The notes under the pieces: generated by a model
Databases searched by the model: none
What the model was told of the DNA's origin: nothing
What the model saw: only the letters and a program-made list of their open reading frames with translations
Translations under genes and position numbers: made by a program
Shown here: piece after piece, positions 38,765 through 49,992 of the stretch
Layout: every line of letters begins with the position of its first letter
Numbering within the stretch: the stretch's first letter is position 1
Assembly (NCBI RefSeq): GCF_004210375.1
Contig: NC_134837.1
Location: 157,645,310-157,709,309, forward strand
Direction of reading: 5' to 3'
Length of the DNA: 64,000 bases
Source of the DNA: Tachypleus tridentatus
Taxonomy: Eukaryota; Arthropoda; Merostomata; Xiphosura; Limulidae

Positions 38765-38985
38765 GTGTATTGGTTACGGAGCTCGATTTGTAATCTGAGG
38801 ATTACGATTCGAATCTCCTTTATCAAACATGCTCGCACCTTTTAGCCGCAGGGGCGTTATAATGTTACGGTCAATCTCACTATTCGATTATAACCGCCCA
38901 AGAGTTGGCGGTGGCTGATGCTGACGAACCGCTTTTCTTCTGGAACGGCTAGCGCAGAAGGCCCTTAGCTTTGCGTGAATTTAAC
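38765..38985 (+). mobile_element. SINE-A, degenerate copy in the 2 kb Lim1 intron
   Basis: Recognised from GAGCTCGATTTGTAATCTGA, GGGGCGTTATAATGTTACGG, CAAGAGTTGGCGGTGGCTGA and ACGGCTAGCGCAGAAGGCCC. Confidence 0.72.
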
Positions 38986-39227
38986 AAAACAAGCTACCAC
39001 TCGGTGTAAACGCGAGCTAACAAGCTGAGCGATTTACGAGTTCACCATAAACTCTCTGGAAATAAATTATATATATATATATACGGAAATGGATAGGATA
39101 AACAGTTAGTTCTTACTATACTAAAATACTTAATAAATAAATAATGCACACTCTATTCACCTAAAGCTCACATGCCAGCCAAATGAAGAAAGAAAATAAC
39201 AACTAAGAGTTGAAACATAAAAGATAG

Positions 39228-39393
39228 TAAGTATTATACATGTATATATCATAGTCTATAATAAGTATTATACATGTATATATCATAGTCTATAATAAGT
39301 ATTATACATGTATATATCATAGTCTATAATAAGTATTATACATGTATATATCATAGTCTATAATAAGTATTATACATGTATATATCATAGTCT
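39228..39393. repeat. perfect 34-bp minisatellite, 4.9 copies
   Basis: The unit starts TAAGTATTATACATGTATAT and is repeated at 39228, 39262, 39296, 39330 and 39364 without a visible mismatch. The last copy breaks off after 30 bp. Each unit contains the palindrome TATACATGTATA. It lies about 480 bp downstream, on the plus-strand map, of nothing coding and inside the 2 kb Lim1 intron. Confidence 0.95.
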
Positions 39394-39876
39394 TTTAAGT
39401 TGTACATAAGTGTTTTGTAAAGGATTAAAGCAAATAATGATTTACGATATTGCTATAGTAATTATTCCTTACTTGAGTTGGTGGTGAGAAGTATTAACCA
39501 TACATCTATATACATTTTTTTATATTTTCTTAATATGTTCTCACCTTCTAAAATAAAAGAAATAACATGTTCTTATACCCTTTAAATATATGTATATTTA
39601 GATATAGGTATTGTATATACAATATGTACGCTGTATTAATTTATTTTCTGTTATAATGAAATTTTCATACAAAAATTAGGAAACGTTTACAAGAAATCCG
39701 CTAGTTCTTTAAAAATAACCAAAGCTAACAAAGGTTTTAACGTTGGTTTTAAAATAAGAGATGTTAAAATTGTGTAATTATGGTTGTAGTATTAAACATG
39801 TAAATGTTTAAAGAGTTATTACTCTTTCAGCCCCAGCCCCGAAAGAATATAAAATAGTTCTTACTACAAAATGTAC

Positions 39877-40065
39877 CTTGTACCATTGGACCTCCAGGTG
39901 GTACAACAAGGTCCATAGCCCTTGAGGACGGAGGCGGGCTTGGTACTGCGGCGCTCCCCATAGGTCCTGGCGGGAAGTCCAAAGAATCTGGCGGATGTTG
40001 GCCCGGAAAAAAGGAGTAGAAGCCTGGCTGAGCCCCATAAGGAAAGTCAACAGGACTTCCAGAAT
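39877..40065 (-). CDS. Lim1: Lim1, penultimate coding exon (proline-rich C-terminal region)
   Basis: This 189-bp minus-strand exon has a GTGCAG acceptor and a GTACAT donor, both phase 1. Its first two bases complete the aspartate codon started by the last base of the homeobox exon. It encodes about 63 residues rich in Pro, Gly, Ser and aromatic residues (for example DFPYGAQPGFYSFFPGQ), followed by a serine-proline stretch and VVPPGGPMVQ. This resembles the low-complexity transactivation tail of Lim1 proteins and has no enzymatic motif. It is far richer in GC than the DNA around it, as expected of an exon. The open frame in another register (40071-39808) is a shadow. Splicing is inferred from phase and signals, without transcript evidence. 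Confidence 0.9.
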
Positions 40066-40261
40066 CTGCACGTAATCAAATTGTTATTCACGATTTGACT
40101 CACAGAAGAAAAACAACATGTGGTAATGTTCGGTGCCATTTTAACAGAATAGTATTGAAATTTATAAGGACCAATGTTTAAACGAATTAAAACTTATCCA
40201 AGTTTTGTGCAATTAAATAAGTTTTGTTTGATATAAACTTTCTGTAGCAGTAACTGATTTA

Positions 40262-40381
40262 CTTGTTGGTAATTAAGCACAAAGCTACACAAAGGGCTAT
40301 TTCTGCTCTATCTATCACGGGTATCCAAACCCAATTTTTAGGGGTATAAGTCTGCAGACATGCTGTTGTGCCACTGGAGAG
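40262..40381 (-). mobile_element. SINE-C, near full length
   Basis: The plus strand reads GGTAATTAAGCACAAAGCTA, TATCACGGGTATCCAAACCC and TGTTGTGCCACTGGAGAG. Confidence 0.68.
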
Positions 40382-40443
40382 TACTATAATAGAAAGTTAT
40401 GATTATTATAGCGTTTCCTGTCTTAAGTAAGAGTAGTGGGTTA

Positions 40444-40830
40444 TAACAGTGTTTTCTATCTTTAAGTAAATTTATGGGATGTGTTAGTGATGTTAAGTAA
40501 AATTGGTGAGATATGTTAGTGATGTTAAGTAAAATTGGTGAGATATGTTAAGTAAAATTGGTGATATGTTAGTGATGTAAAAGATATGGTGAGATATGTT
40601 AGTGATGTTAAGGTAAATTGGTGAGATATGTTAGTGATGTTAAGTAAAATTGGTGAGATATGTTAGTGATGTTAAGTAAAATTGGTGAGATATGTTAATA
40701 ATGTTAAGTAAAATTGGTGAGATATGTTAATAATGTTAAGGAAAATTGGTGAGATATGTTAGTGATGTTAAGTAAAATTGGTGAGATATGTTAGTGATGT
40801 TAAGTAAAATTGGTGAGATATGTTAGTGTC
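40444..40830. repeat. minisatellite of about 32 bp, roughly 11-12 units
   Basis: The unit is based on AAATTGGTGAGATATGTTAG followed by TGATGTTAAGT. Some units are shortened (near 40540-40580) and others carry AATAATG in place of AGTGATG. It sits about 380 bp inside the 20.7 kb intron from the penultimate exon. Confidence 0.9.
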
Positions 40831-41752
40831 TTCTGCCTCCAAATGAGTATAATAAATTATGTTTGTACCTCTAATTAAAAGTCATGAGACATGTCAGTTT
40901 TCTCTTTTTCCAAGAGAATTCGAAGTGAACGTAAGGCGTCATAGGGATTTGATATATATAACAAATATAGCGTGGGGTGATACATTATTATAAACTATTC
41001 TTTACTTTCACTCTGTAGGTCTTATGATTTTTTTGTGTCTGCAAGTAAACATTATGATTAATAAAAGTGTTTTGTTTCCAAATGAAAGCAGTGTATTTAT
41101 TAGTATTCAGTATCTCCTACTATTAGACTGATTATGTCTAAGTTCTCTATATTCAACTACAAACAAGTTTATGTCATTACTCTCCGTGTATAATTAAAAG
41201 GCACAGGTTATTCTACTGTTTTTTATCTTCATGTAAAAGCTGTTGGTTAAGTTTTTTGTTTTATATAGTTTCTATCTGGAACTACAAATGATAGATTATG
41301 TGAACGTTATTTGTCTTGATTTGGAGGTCGTGAATTACGTCAGCGGTCTCTGTCTCCAAATTAAAGTAATTGATTATGCTACTAATCTTTGTCTCCAAGT
41401 ACAGGATAGATTATGTGAGTTTGCTCTATATTCGATTGAAAGTTATTGACAGTATTAGTGATGTTTGTTTTTCTTCATTTAAATATTATAATTTAAGTTG
41501 ACACTCTCTGTATCTAACTGACTGGATCATTGTCCAAGTAGTTTATATTGTGGTGATCTGATTCCGACTATTTCAAAGCAACATTTTAAAGTTCCTCAGC
41601 TCAGTTTATTTTCCAGTCACAAGTTTAACTTGATTGAGACAAATAGTTTAAAGTTTCAATTTACTAAACCGACGTGAAAATCAGCGTTTCATAATTCGAT
41701 TGTTGCTATCCAAAAAACTCCAGAGAAATTATAAGCTACCTAAAGAGGACTA

Positions 41753-42041
41753 GAAAATTACCGTATTGCCCTTAATTAACTGCAAAAGGAAGGAGGCGCT
41801 ACCTTTTATATGTGATTTGTTTATTTCAAGGATAATAAGTTTGCAAGTACCTAATTCTTTTTTTTAAATCAGAACTACCCTAACAAAAATGGATTATATG
41901 TTGTACTACTATTGCTGTCAAAATTAAGGTAATAAAGTGGATTACTGTTGTTGTTACACTAAGTAAGCTGTATAAAAAATATTGGGGGAAGATAATTAGA
42001 GAGGTAGCTTTAATTAAGGGCAACACGGTATTTTTAGTTTC
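41753..42041. mobile_element. MITE-like element flanked by TA
   Basis: The inverted ends contain ACCGTATTGCCCTTAATTAA on the left (near 41760) and its near-perfect inverse TTAATTAAGGGCAACACGGT on the right (near 42010). TA dinucleotides sit outside both ends (41751-41752 and 42042-42043). At 289 bp with no coding capacity it fits a Tc1/mariner-mobilised MITE. Confidence 0.7.
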
Positions 42042-42185
42042 TAAAACCATGTATGATTGTACACGAGCAGTACTTAAAAGTTATATTGTAGAAAATCATA
42101 AGATTATGTTATTGTCAATGTTTAAAGAAGTTAGAAAGGTTTCTAGTATCAAAGAAAAAATCTGACGCGAGATTAAAATACATGA

Positions 42186-42425
42186 GGCCTTGCAAGGCCT
42201 GCTAGTTAGGACATTTGACTTGCAACCTGTGAGTTATGGATTCGAAGCTGGTTACTGAACTTACTCGCCCTTTTAGTCGTGGGAACTTTATAATGTGACG
42301 ATCAACCTCACTATTTGTTGGTAAAAGAGTTATCTAAAAGTTGACGGTGGGTAATTTAGGTTAGCTGTCCTCTTTCTGGTCTATCACTTCAAAATTAGAG
42401 ACATCTAGCACATATAACCCTCGTG
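42186..42425 (+). mobile_element. SINE-A, degenerate copy
   Basis: The head is GGCCTGCTAGTTAGGACATT. The body has GGAACTTTATAATGTGACGA and AAAAGTTGACGGTGGGTAA. A poly-T-like tail region begins near 42421. Confidence 0.65.
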
Positions 42426-42924
42426 TAGTTTGTTTTGTTTTTTTTTGCAAAATTCAATAACCAAACAAATACACATACTAGGAATACACACACTGCAAAT
42501 GAGATAAAGGGTCAGTGGAATAAATGAAATGATGAGGATGAAGAAGAGAGAGATGAAAATTAGTCACAGTAAACAGATTTAGTGCCATGATGATAGAATT
42601 AGCACACAGGGCATATGCACAAAAGTAACTTTTAAAAGTCCCAAATACTCGAGCGCTTGTGAATAATTGATAAAGAAAAATCAACTATTCGGAAATGTTC
42701 AGGTTTTGGAGATTTTTGAAAACAGATTTAAACAATGATAACAATTCAAACTTAATAATAATAATACTGATGAACTTCAATAGAAAGACGTAAGTAACAG
42801 TTTAAATAAACAATGAAGCATTTGAAAGTATGAACAAATGACAGAATGGTTAGAACACATTTTAAATAAATAACTTATTTGAAAACAAAAGAAAGATACG
42901 GTGAGAGCAAAAAATGCAATAGTT

Positions 42925-43036
42925 ATTTTTAGCAAAACCCCCACAATGGTTATCTGCGCTCTTTCTATCATGAAGGATCAAACCCCCGATTTTCACCGCT
43001 GTAGGTTATCATACTTACTGTCGATCCAGGGGACAA
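42925..43036 (-). mobile_element. SINE-B/C copy, diverged
   Basis: Complement blocks are GCAAAACCCCCACAATGGTT, ATCAAACCCCCGATTTTCAC and a final CGATCCAGGGGAC. Confidence 0.5.
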
Positions 43037-43085
43037 TAAAATAGTGATAATAAATAAAAGAAAATAAATGAGAACAAATAATAAA

Positions 43086-43165
43086 AGTTTGTTTATTTGT
43101 TTTAGAGCAAAACTATCTTGGGTTATCTGTTGTGTTCACTGCGAGAAATCGAACCCTCGGATTTT
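43086..43165 (-). mobile_element. SINE-B fragment
   Basis: Complement blocks are TTTTAGAGCAAAACTATCTT and CGAGAAATCGAACCCTCGGA. It is broken by a poly-A run at 43169-43183. Confidence 0.5.
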
Positions 43166-43564
43166 ACAAAAAAAAAAAAAAAATCACTGCCTTTTCATGA
43201 AATTTTGCACTGTGTGTTACTTGGATTTACCCAATAATTCATTTGTAACCAATATAATTATGTATTATTTTAATCAAAATACCTGTGACTCACTGGTAAA
43301 ATTTACTTTATGTATATGAAAAACCAAATGACAGGTCAGAAATCTGAAATCAGATTTGTTTGTTTAAATGTTACGATATAAATTAAAACTTTTTTGTTTA
43401 TCTGTACAAACATTTCAATACACATCATATTTTAACTGAATTGTTTTAGTAGGAATTGAAAAAAACGTTAATTGTAAATCTGTGTTTTTCCAACTCCGTA
43501 CCGTGTAATAGTACTACAAATCGAATAAAAACAATTTTAGAAATGTTATTTTGCTATGCATCGA

Positions 43565-43648
43565 GGCCACTGTTATTAATGGGCTTCGATCGAGTTAAGG
43601 CATGTAACATACAAGGTAATACCGCCCGCTGAGCTACGCATGTCTGAC
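43565..43648 (-). other. tRNA-like relic
   Basis: The reverse strand has GCGTAGCTCAGCGGGCGGTA, which resembles a pol III A box, then AACTCGATCGAAGCC in the B-box place. It does not fold into a convincing tRNA and the B box is imperfect. It is probably the head of an otherwise unseen SINE. Confidence 0.3.
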
Positions 43649-44069
43649 ACTATACGGTTTGAGTCAAAACCATTTGGCACTTTAAATGAAACTTAATTGG
43701 ATGTAACTCATTAAAATTTTCCTGTTTTCCTACTCTTTTTACTGCTGCTACTTGTTACATCTTTGAACAAAACAATGATAAAAAGCGTGTAAACGGTTAT
43801 TTGAAAGGTGTTTTCTTGTCTTTAAGTTATACTAGTATAACAACAGATTTGTCATTCCGAAAATGACTAAAACCTCAATACGTTGAATTTATGATGGTCT
43901 AACAATTGCATAGCAAGATCATAGTGTTCATCATAAATTTACTTGTTTGTGATATACAACTGAATAGAGAATCCACGCTGATACGGTTATTCCATTTTTT
44001 AATCATTGATACGTATTTAGTGCTTAAATATTAAATTACCAGCTCCCAGCGAGTCAACAGTGAGTTTAC

Positions 44070-44165
44070 GGTCTAACAATCTTAAAATCCAGTTAGACTT
44101 TCAGCGGTGAACATAGTGCAAAATAGCCTATTGTTTAAAGTTATTCGAAAACAAAGGCGACAATA
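44070..44165 (+). mobile_element. SINE-C fragment, degenerate
   Basis: The match is CTAACAATCTTAAAATCCAG, then AGCGGTGAACATAGTGCAAA and ATAGCCTATTG. Confidence 0.4.
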
Positions 44166-44287
44166 AATATTAAACTACCTAGAAGCTCGAACAAAACTTT
44201 CAATTAGTTATTCTCTGTGCAAAATTATACTGACATTAATTTTTTAAATTAAAAATAACTGTAAAAATCATTTAGATATTACTGTGT

Positions 44288-44402
44288 TGGTGTTTTATTA
44301 TAGCAAACTCATATTGGGCTATTTACTGAGTCCACAGAGAGGAATCGAATCCCTGATTTAAGAATTGTAAATCTCTAGACTTACCGCCGTACTAGCGGAG
44401 GA
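44288..44402 (-). mobile_element. SINE-B, moderately diverged
   Basis: Complement blocks are TTTTATTATAGCAAACTCAT, GAGGAATCGAATCCCTGATT, GAATTGTAAATCTCTAGACT and ACCGCCGTACTAGCGGAGG. Confidence 0.75.
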
Positions 44403-44679
44403 TGTATGCCACGTTATAATGTTAGTTTTTGACGACTGTTAATTCTGAAAACAATAAGCCTTAAAAGTTTTGTCTGTAGTTTCATTAATTTAATTACAGA
44501 TATATGTATATATAATGCACACATATATTACAAGGACCTTTTTTTTTCATGTACTTTCCTGCAAATTAGATATTTGAGAGAAACGACCCCCATGTTTCAG
44601 AACACCTTCTGTGTTCTCAGTGTTAGGTTCAACACGTACATAAATAACTACACATTGTTTTAGCCATGAAATCAAATTG

Positions 44680-45130
44680 TGCGTTTCATTTCACGCCGAA
44701 TGGCAAACCTGCCATTGGCAGCACGTAGTTCGAAGTCGGAAGGAGTGGAACTCATGTCGTGTCAACAAGTTTTCCAAGTACCACATTCTCGTTAGACTAC
44801 ACGTCAGTTGCACGTGGTCCACGCTCCACGAGATGCGGGTTGCGTTCCTTCAGAGACTGCCTGAGCGATCTCGAGACTTGACTTGAGCATCCATCCATCT
44901 ATCTAGGAGGCCTCATCAGTGAAGCGCGAAATGGAACGAGGCCTAACGGCTGGTTTAGCTGGAAATGATTCCTCTGGGTGCGCTAGCCAATAGCAAACAC
45001 GAGCTCGATAAGAACCTTCGCCTCCCGACATCCAAAGATGGTCCAAGAGATAAGAATGCTTTGTGGCTGATCGATTTTGCATCGGGGAAGCGGAGTTTCA
45101 GAATATGGTGTTGTCTGCCCGCCTACGGGT
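44680..45130. promoter_or_regulatory. GC-raised island in Lim1 intron, candidate enhancer
   Basis: This 450-bp stretch is free of recognised repeats and clearly richer in GC and CpG than the intron around it. It contains ATTTTGCAT (45074-45082, octamer-like), ATCGAT and GCTAGCCAATAGC. No continuous coding frame of recognisable family was seen. The enhancer role is inference from composition and position. Confidence 0.3.
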
Positions 45131-45659
45131 TGAATTTAGACATATACCCGTCTATCTTAACTTCGAATCTATGGTAGAAACGACCTAGACCAGCTGAGAG
45201 TGAGATACAGCAATCGATGTCAGCTTTTCCAACGAACATTATAATGTTTATTTCTAGGCGCAGCTTTCCACGTGAAGGTTTAATGAGAATATGCGTCTTG
45301 TACTGTTTGGTAAATATTGTGTTACAGTTTAAGATGACCAACCGTCTTCCAATATTCTTATGTGCTCAGTTAAATAGAACCACGTGTAAAAAACAAACAA
45401 ACAAATAAACTGTCCCATTAGCAATATATGTTTATGTAAGCTTTGTAATGCCACATGAATGCAAGATTACAGGACTTTGAAACACTGAAGGGGATAAAAA
45501 TAAAACGTTAAAAATTACTTTTCAAATTTTATCTCTACGCATATTCTTTTTGTTTAGTTTGTTTCGCACGTACTTATCAAAAACCTCAACAATGTAAACG
45601 TACTAGAACATTGTAACTTTATGCATTTGGAGTTTTAAAATACTCGTTTCTCTTTTAGA

Positions 45660-45900
45660 CTCGAGAGTAGACCTGATGGTTAGGGTACTCGACTCGCAAT
45701 ATAAGGAGTTCAGGATCGAATTCTATGTTGAAACATGCTTGCCGTTTCAGCAGTGGGGGCGTTACAATGTAATTGTCAGTCCTACTATTGAAGTAGATTA
45801 GCCGAAGCATAAATTAGCTGTTTCCCTCTAGTCTATCACTGAAAATAAGGTAAGGCTAGAGCAGATGACACTCATCTAGCTTAGCGCGATATCAGAAATA
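45660..45900 (+). mobile_element. SINE-A, degenerate copy
   Basis: The head contains GACCTGATGGTTAGGGTACT followed by CGACTCGCAAT. The body contains GGGGGCGTTACAATGTAATT, and the end of the body is shortened. Confidence 0.62.
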
Positions 45901-46824
45901 AATAAATAAACAATTTAAGCAACGGTTGCTTAAAACGGCATTGATACTCCCAATATGAATGGCCTAAAGTTCAAATATTTATGAGACAGACGTGAGAACA
46001 GAAGAGAGAAAGAAACATCACTTTAAACTACCTTCCTATAAAAACTTCAATAAGTTTCCAGTTTCTTTAACTTAAAATGAGTTTATGGTCATCACAATAA
46101 TAATTCATTATAACAGGAAAAAAATTCTGAACTGAACCTGATAGCAGGAAATAAGGAGGTGAGTAATAACATATAAAGATAAAGAAGTTAAGATAAGAAA
46201 TAGAAAGTTAACTTAAGTTTATATATCAACTGTATATTTATTATTAATTTATCTTTTTTTTCCCATTGAGTTTCTTCATACCTTCTTTCACCAGAAAGGG
46301 CCCCAACTACCATTCTAGTTTATAAAACATTTCGGAAGAACCCTTCTCCCTTCACTATCCTAGTTTTCGTCTATCTTTTACAGGCGCTCTTGTGACTGAT
46401 ATGATTCGTTTCCACCTTTGGTTCCTTCACACACACATACGATTTGCTTCTGACACCTATGGGTACAGCCGTTCCTAACTACTAATCATTTAGACACTCG
46501 CCGCCATAAGAGCACACCCTGGTCTTTAAAACCGAACATGGAAATTGACTTTACTCTTATAACGTGCCTACATCTATAAATGTGAAGCATGTTAGGAAGC
46601 ATCGCGGCTGAAAACTTGAACTTTCAATTTGTAGCTCGGCACATGTTGACGCCATACAGCTAAAAACAGTACTACATTTATAAAGCTATATAGGTCTAAC
46701 TTAAAGGCTTTTGTAACCTGGTGTGTCTTTAGAAGGAACAAATACAACCCTATACTTTGAATAAGACCAATAGCGTTAGTTTAAAATGAAAATCTAAACT
46801 AGATGGCGCTGAGTACACATAGAC

Positions 46825-47096
46825 TTGTTTGTTTTTTTTGTTTTTGAATTTCGCAAAAAGCTACTTGAGGACTATCTGTGCTAGCCGTCCCTAATTTAAC
46901 AGTGTAAGACTAGAAAGAAGGCAGCTAGTCATCACCACCCACCGCCAACTCTTGGGATACTCTTTTACCAACGAATAGTGGGATTGACCGTATATTATAA
47001 CGCCCCCACGGCTGAAAGGGCGAGCATGTTTAGCGCGACGGAAATGCGAACCCGCGACCCTCAGATTACGAGTCGCACGCTTGGCCATCCCGGGCC
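46825..47096 (-). mobile_element. SINE-A, near full length
   Basis: The body blocks are well preserved, as is the head (GCGAACCCGCGACCCTCAGA, then CTTGGCCATCCCGGGCC). Small deletions occur in the head (the GAACGCCTTAACC region is shortened). Confidence 0.85.
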
Positions 47097-48148
47097 GTAG
47101 TACACATAGACATATTTTGACTTAATGTTAGATGAAAGGTACATTCTGAACTAAAACCAAAAAGTTTCATGTAGATAATCAAAATAATAACAATAATAGT
47201 AATACTTCGCAAGATTTGGCGAAGTCTCAAACAGTCCATGACTTACTGCTTCAGTGCTCGAATAAATTATGCTGGCTGTTATTAAAATTAAAGGTCGGTC
47301 GAGTCTTTTATAGCCATTTATGCGTTCTACACTCCCTAAAATGTTTCAACGTGATTCTCGGAGATAATATTATTTTACTATTTACTTGTTTATTCTCTCT
47401 CTGTGTGTTTTTATACATAAAACATCCAAATAAACGTCAATGGTAGAGTATAAATTTGAATAATAAAATGATACACTTGAAAATTTGTTGTTGCTTATGT
47501 ATCACTGGTATTCTTTTCTTCAACTGACTTCATTTGTCAGTAATAATTTTATTTTCCTTTCGTGGTATAAGTTTTCTTCTTTTTGTTGTAGTAAAGCTTC
47601 TTGAGATTTCTAAACTTTATAAAGAATCACTATTGCAAAAATTTTAAGATTTCTAAAATATGTTAGAAGTCAGATACAAAATACAAGTCCCGTTAGCTTA
47701 GTCTCTCATCATTGACCACGTAATTGAGATACGTGTTTATTATATAATGACTGTGACTATTAATCTGAATAAAAACATTTACAACAGAAGACTTTGTATG
47801 AAAGTGTACCATATCCTATTATGGATTGATTTATGTTAAAGATGGGTGTCCGACCGCTTGGCCTATCAATATATCTTTAGCTAAACATAATACAAAAATA
47901 GTTATTATAACGAGACTTCACCTTTCCCATTTAACTTGCACCTCTAATGACGTATACCGAAATAACCGCAACTTTGGTAATAATATATGTATTCTATAAT
48001 CACAAGATATTCATTTTGTGTGAAGGTGGCTTATCTTAACGTGTGATAACCTACAAGGAAAAGCAACTGCAGTAACCCATCAGGGACTCTCCTATAATGA
48101 TGTCTTATACTATATGTGCTGAAACCTTACACTATAGATGCATCACGC

Positions 48149-48425
48149 GGCCCTGCATGGTCAGGTTGGTTAACGCGTTCGACTCGTAATCTGAGGGTCG
48201 CTGGTTCGAATCCCCCGCCGTACCAAACATACTCGCCCTTTCAGCCGAGAGTGTTACAATGTGACGGTCAATTCCACTATTTGTTGGTAAAAGAGCAGTC
48301 CAAGAGTTGGAGGTGGGTGGCGATGACTAGCCGTCTTCCCTCTAGTCTTACACTGTTAAATTAGGGGCGGCAAGCGCAGATAGCCCTCTTGTAGCTTTGC
48401 GCGAAATTAAAAAAAACAAACAAAC
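48149..48425 (+). mobile_element. SINE-A, near full length
   Basis: It runs from GGCCCTGCATGGTCAGGTTG through AACGCGTTCGACTCGTAATC and GGTTCGAATCCCCCGCCGTA to an AAAAAACAAACAAAC tail. It is one of the youngest-looking copies. Confidence 0.88.
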
Positions 48426-49021
48426 ATGCACCATGCTGTTAATGAAACAAACATTTTTGCTTTCTCTTATTTAAAGATAAATTTTCAAAAGCGCGTGACA
48501 CGAGCGTATCATATATACATGCATTAAGATACACACACACACACAAATATACAACTATTTCGCTTTAACTGTAGCTAAATATTTTTAGTGTGACCACGAC
48601 ATTGCACGATATACATTTAATAAGTTGTAAATTAATCAGATATGAAACACACATTGCAAGATATTATTGTTTATTGATTAAAATATCGTGCCAGTGTTAA
48701 GTAATCTATTGATTCATGCACATTATCATAAGTTGAATGATTTGGATACAGCAGGAAAGTAAGGACACGAGAGTAAACCACTATTGAAAGTATGATAGAA
48801 TACACTCGATATCAAGGGTAAGCTTGTTCACATATATGAGAATTTTACAGAAATGTCTCTGATTGTATAATTAAAACTTATACATGTATTGGTATCACCA
48901 CGTTTATGGAATACAAATTACTGAAAACTAAGGTAAAAATGTACAAATACACATTTTCTCTCTCTTTATCATAAGTCCAATGAAAATACAAGTAGTTGTC
49001 AAACTGTGAAATTTTATATCC

Positions 49022-49485
49022 GCTCTTCTTCTGATACTAACCGTAATAAGTGTCCACACTTCTTCTGGTGCTAACCGTACTTTTGTATCCATACTTCTTT
49101 TGGTGCTAACCGTATTTTTGTGCCCATACCTTTTATGGTGCTAACCGTACTTTTGTATCCATACTTCTTTTGGTGCTAACCGTATTTTCGTACCCATACC
49201 TTTTATGGTGCTAACCGTATTTTTGTGTCCATACTTCTTCTGGTGTTAACCGTATTTCGATACTTCTTCAGGTGCTATTCATATTTTATATCCATACTTA
49301 TTCTGGTACAAACCATATTTTGTATCCATACTTCTGGTGCTAACTGTATTTTGTATCTGCACTTCTTCTGATACTAACCGTATTTTTCTATCCATAGTGC
49401 TTCTGGTGCTATTCATATTCTATATCCTCACTTTTTCTGGCACTAACCTTATATTGTATCTGCACTTCTTCCAGTGCTAATCCAG
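49022..49485. repeat. diverged minisatellite of about 32-34 bp, about 14 units
   Basis: The unit is based on TCCATACTTCTTTTGGTGCT followed by AACCGTATTTTTGTA. From 49085 to 49230 units alternate (CCATACTTCTTTTGG versus CCATACCTTTTATGG), giving a higher-order repeat of about 66 bp. Later units diverge. Confidence 0.88.
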
Positions 49486-49739
49486 CGGTGTATAGAGGTA
49501 GGTATCGAACGATCATTCCAGCATTCTTAAAGGGTTAAGAGGTTTACTATCTTGGGATTTTTAATAACAATTGACTTTTATGGGAATCACTTCAATTCTC
49601 GTGTGAAAGAAAATGTCCACATTTTTAAAAAAAGACCCCTTCACTTTATAGAGCTGGCAAATCTCTTTTTACATAGATATTCATATAATTTAATATGTAC
49701 ACACAAAACAAAGACTTATAAGATAGGAAATAGATAGAT

Positions 49740-49992
49740 TATTTGTTCGTTTTGAATTTCGCGTAAAGCTACACGAGAGATATCTGCACCAGCTGTACCT
49801 AGTTTAGCAGTTTAAGACTGTAGGGAAGACAGCTAATCATCACCACCCACCGCCAACTCTTTACCAACAAATAGTGGGATTGATTGTTACACTATGTGCC
49901 TCCATGGCCGAAAGGGCGAGCATGTTTGGAAATTCGAATCCGCGACCAAGAGTCTGCGAGTCGAGCGCTCTAAAAACCTAGCTGTGCTCAGC
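49740..49992 (-). mobile_element. SINE-A, moderately diverged
   Basis: The tail complement is GTTCGTTTTGAATTTCGCGT. The body is readable, with a deletion after CCGCCAACTCTTTACC, and the head is eroded (AATTCGAATCCGCGACC). Confidence 0.78.

Larger units (their letters stand above)
37903..39876 (-). other. Lim1 intron, 2.0 kb (phase 1)
   Basis: This intron separates the last two coding exons. It contains a SINE-B fragment (38105-38222), a degenerate SINE-A copy (38765-38985), a short TA run near 39068 and a perfect 34-bp minisatellite (39228-39393). I see no further exon in it. Confidence 0.85.

Noticed and set aside
39228..39393. CRISPR-like regular array
   Set aside because: Units are tandem with no unique spacers, in a eukaryotic intron.
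39808..40071. 87-codon minus-strand frame starting with ATG
   Set aside because: It overlaps the penultimate Lim1 exon in a different frame. The phase-1 frame continues the homeobox exon and is the better reading.
48149..48225. tRNA-Thr-like gene
   Set aside because: The tRNA-like part is the head of a SINE with a body and A-rich tail and occurs in many diverged copies. It is not a functional tRNA.
49022..49485. CRISPR-like array with 32-34 bp period
   Set aside because: The whole unit repeats and diverges gradually. There are no alternating repeat and spacer segments.
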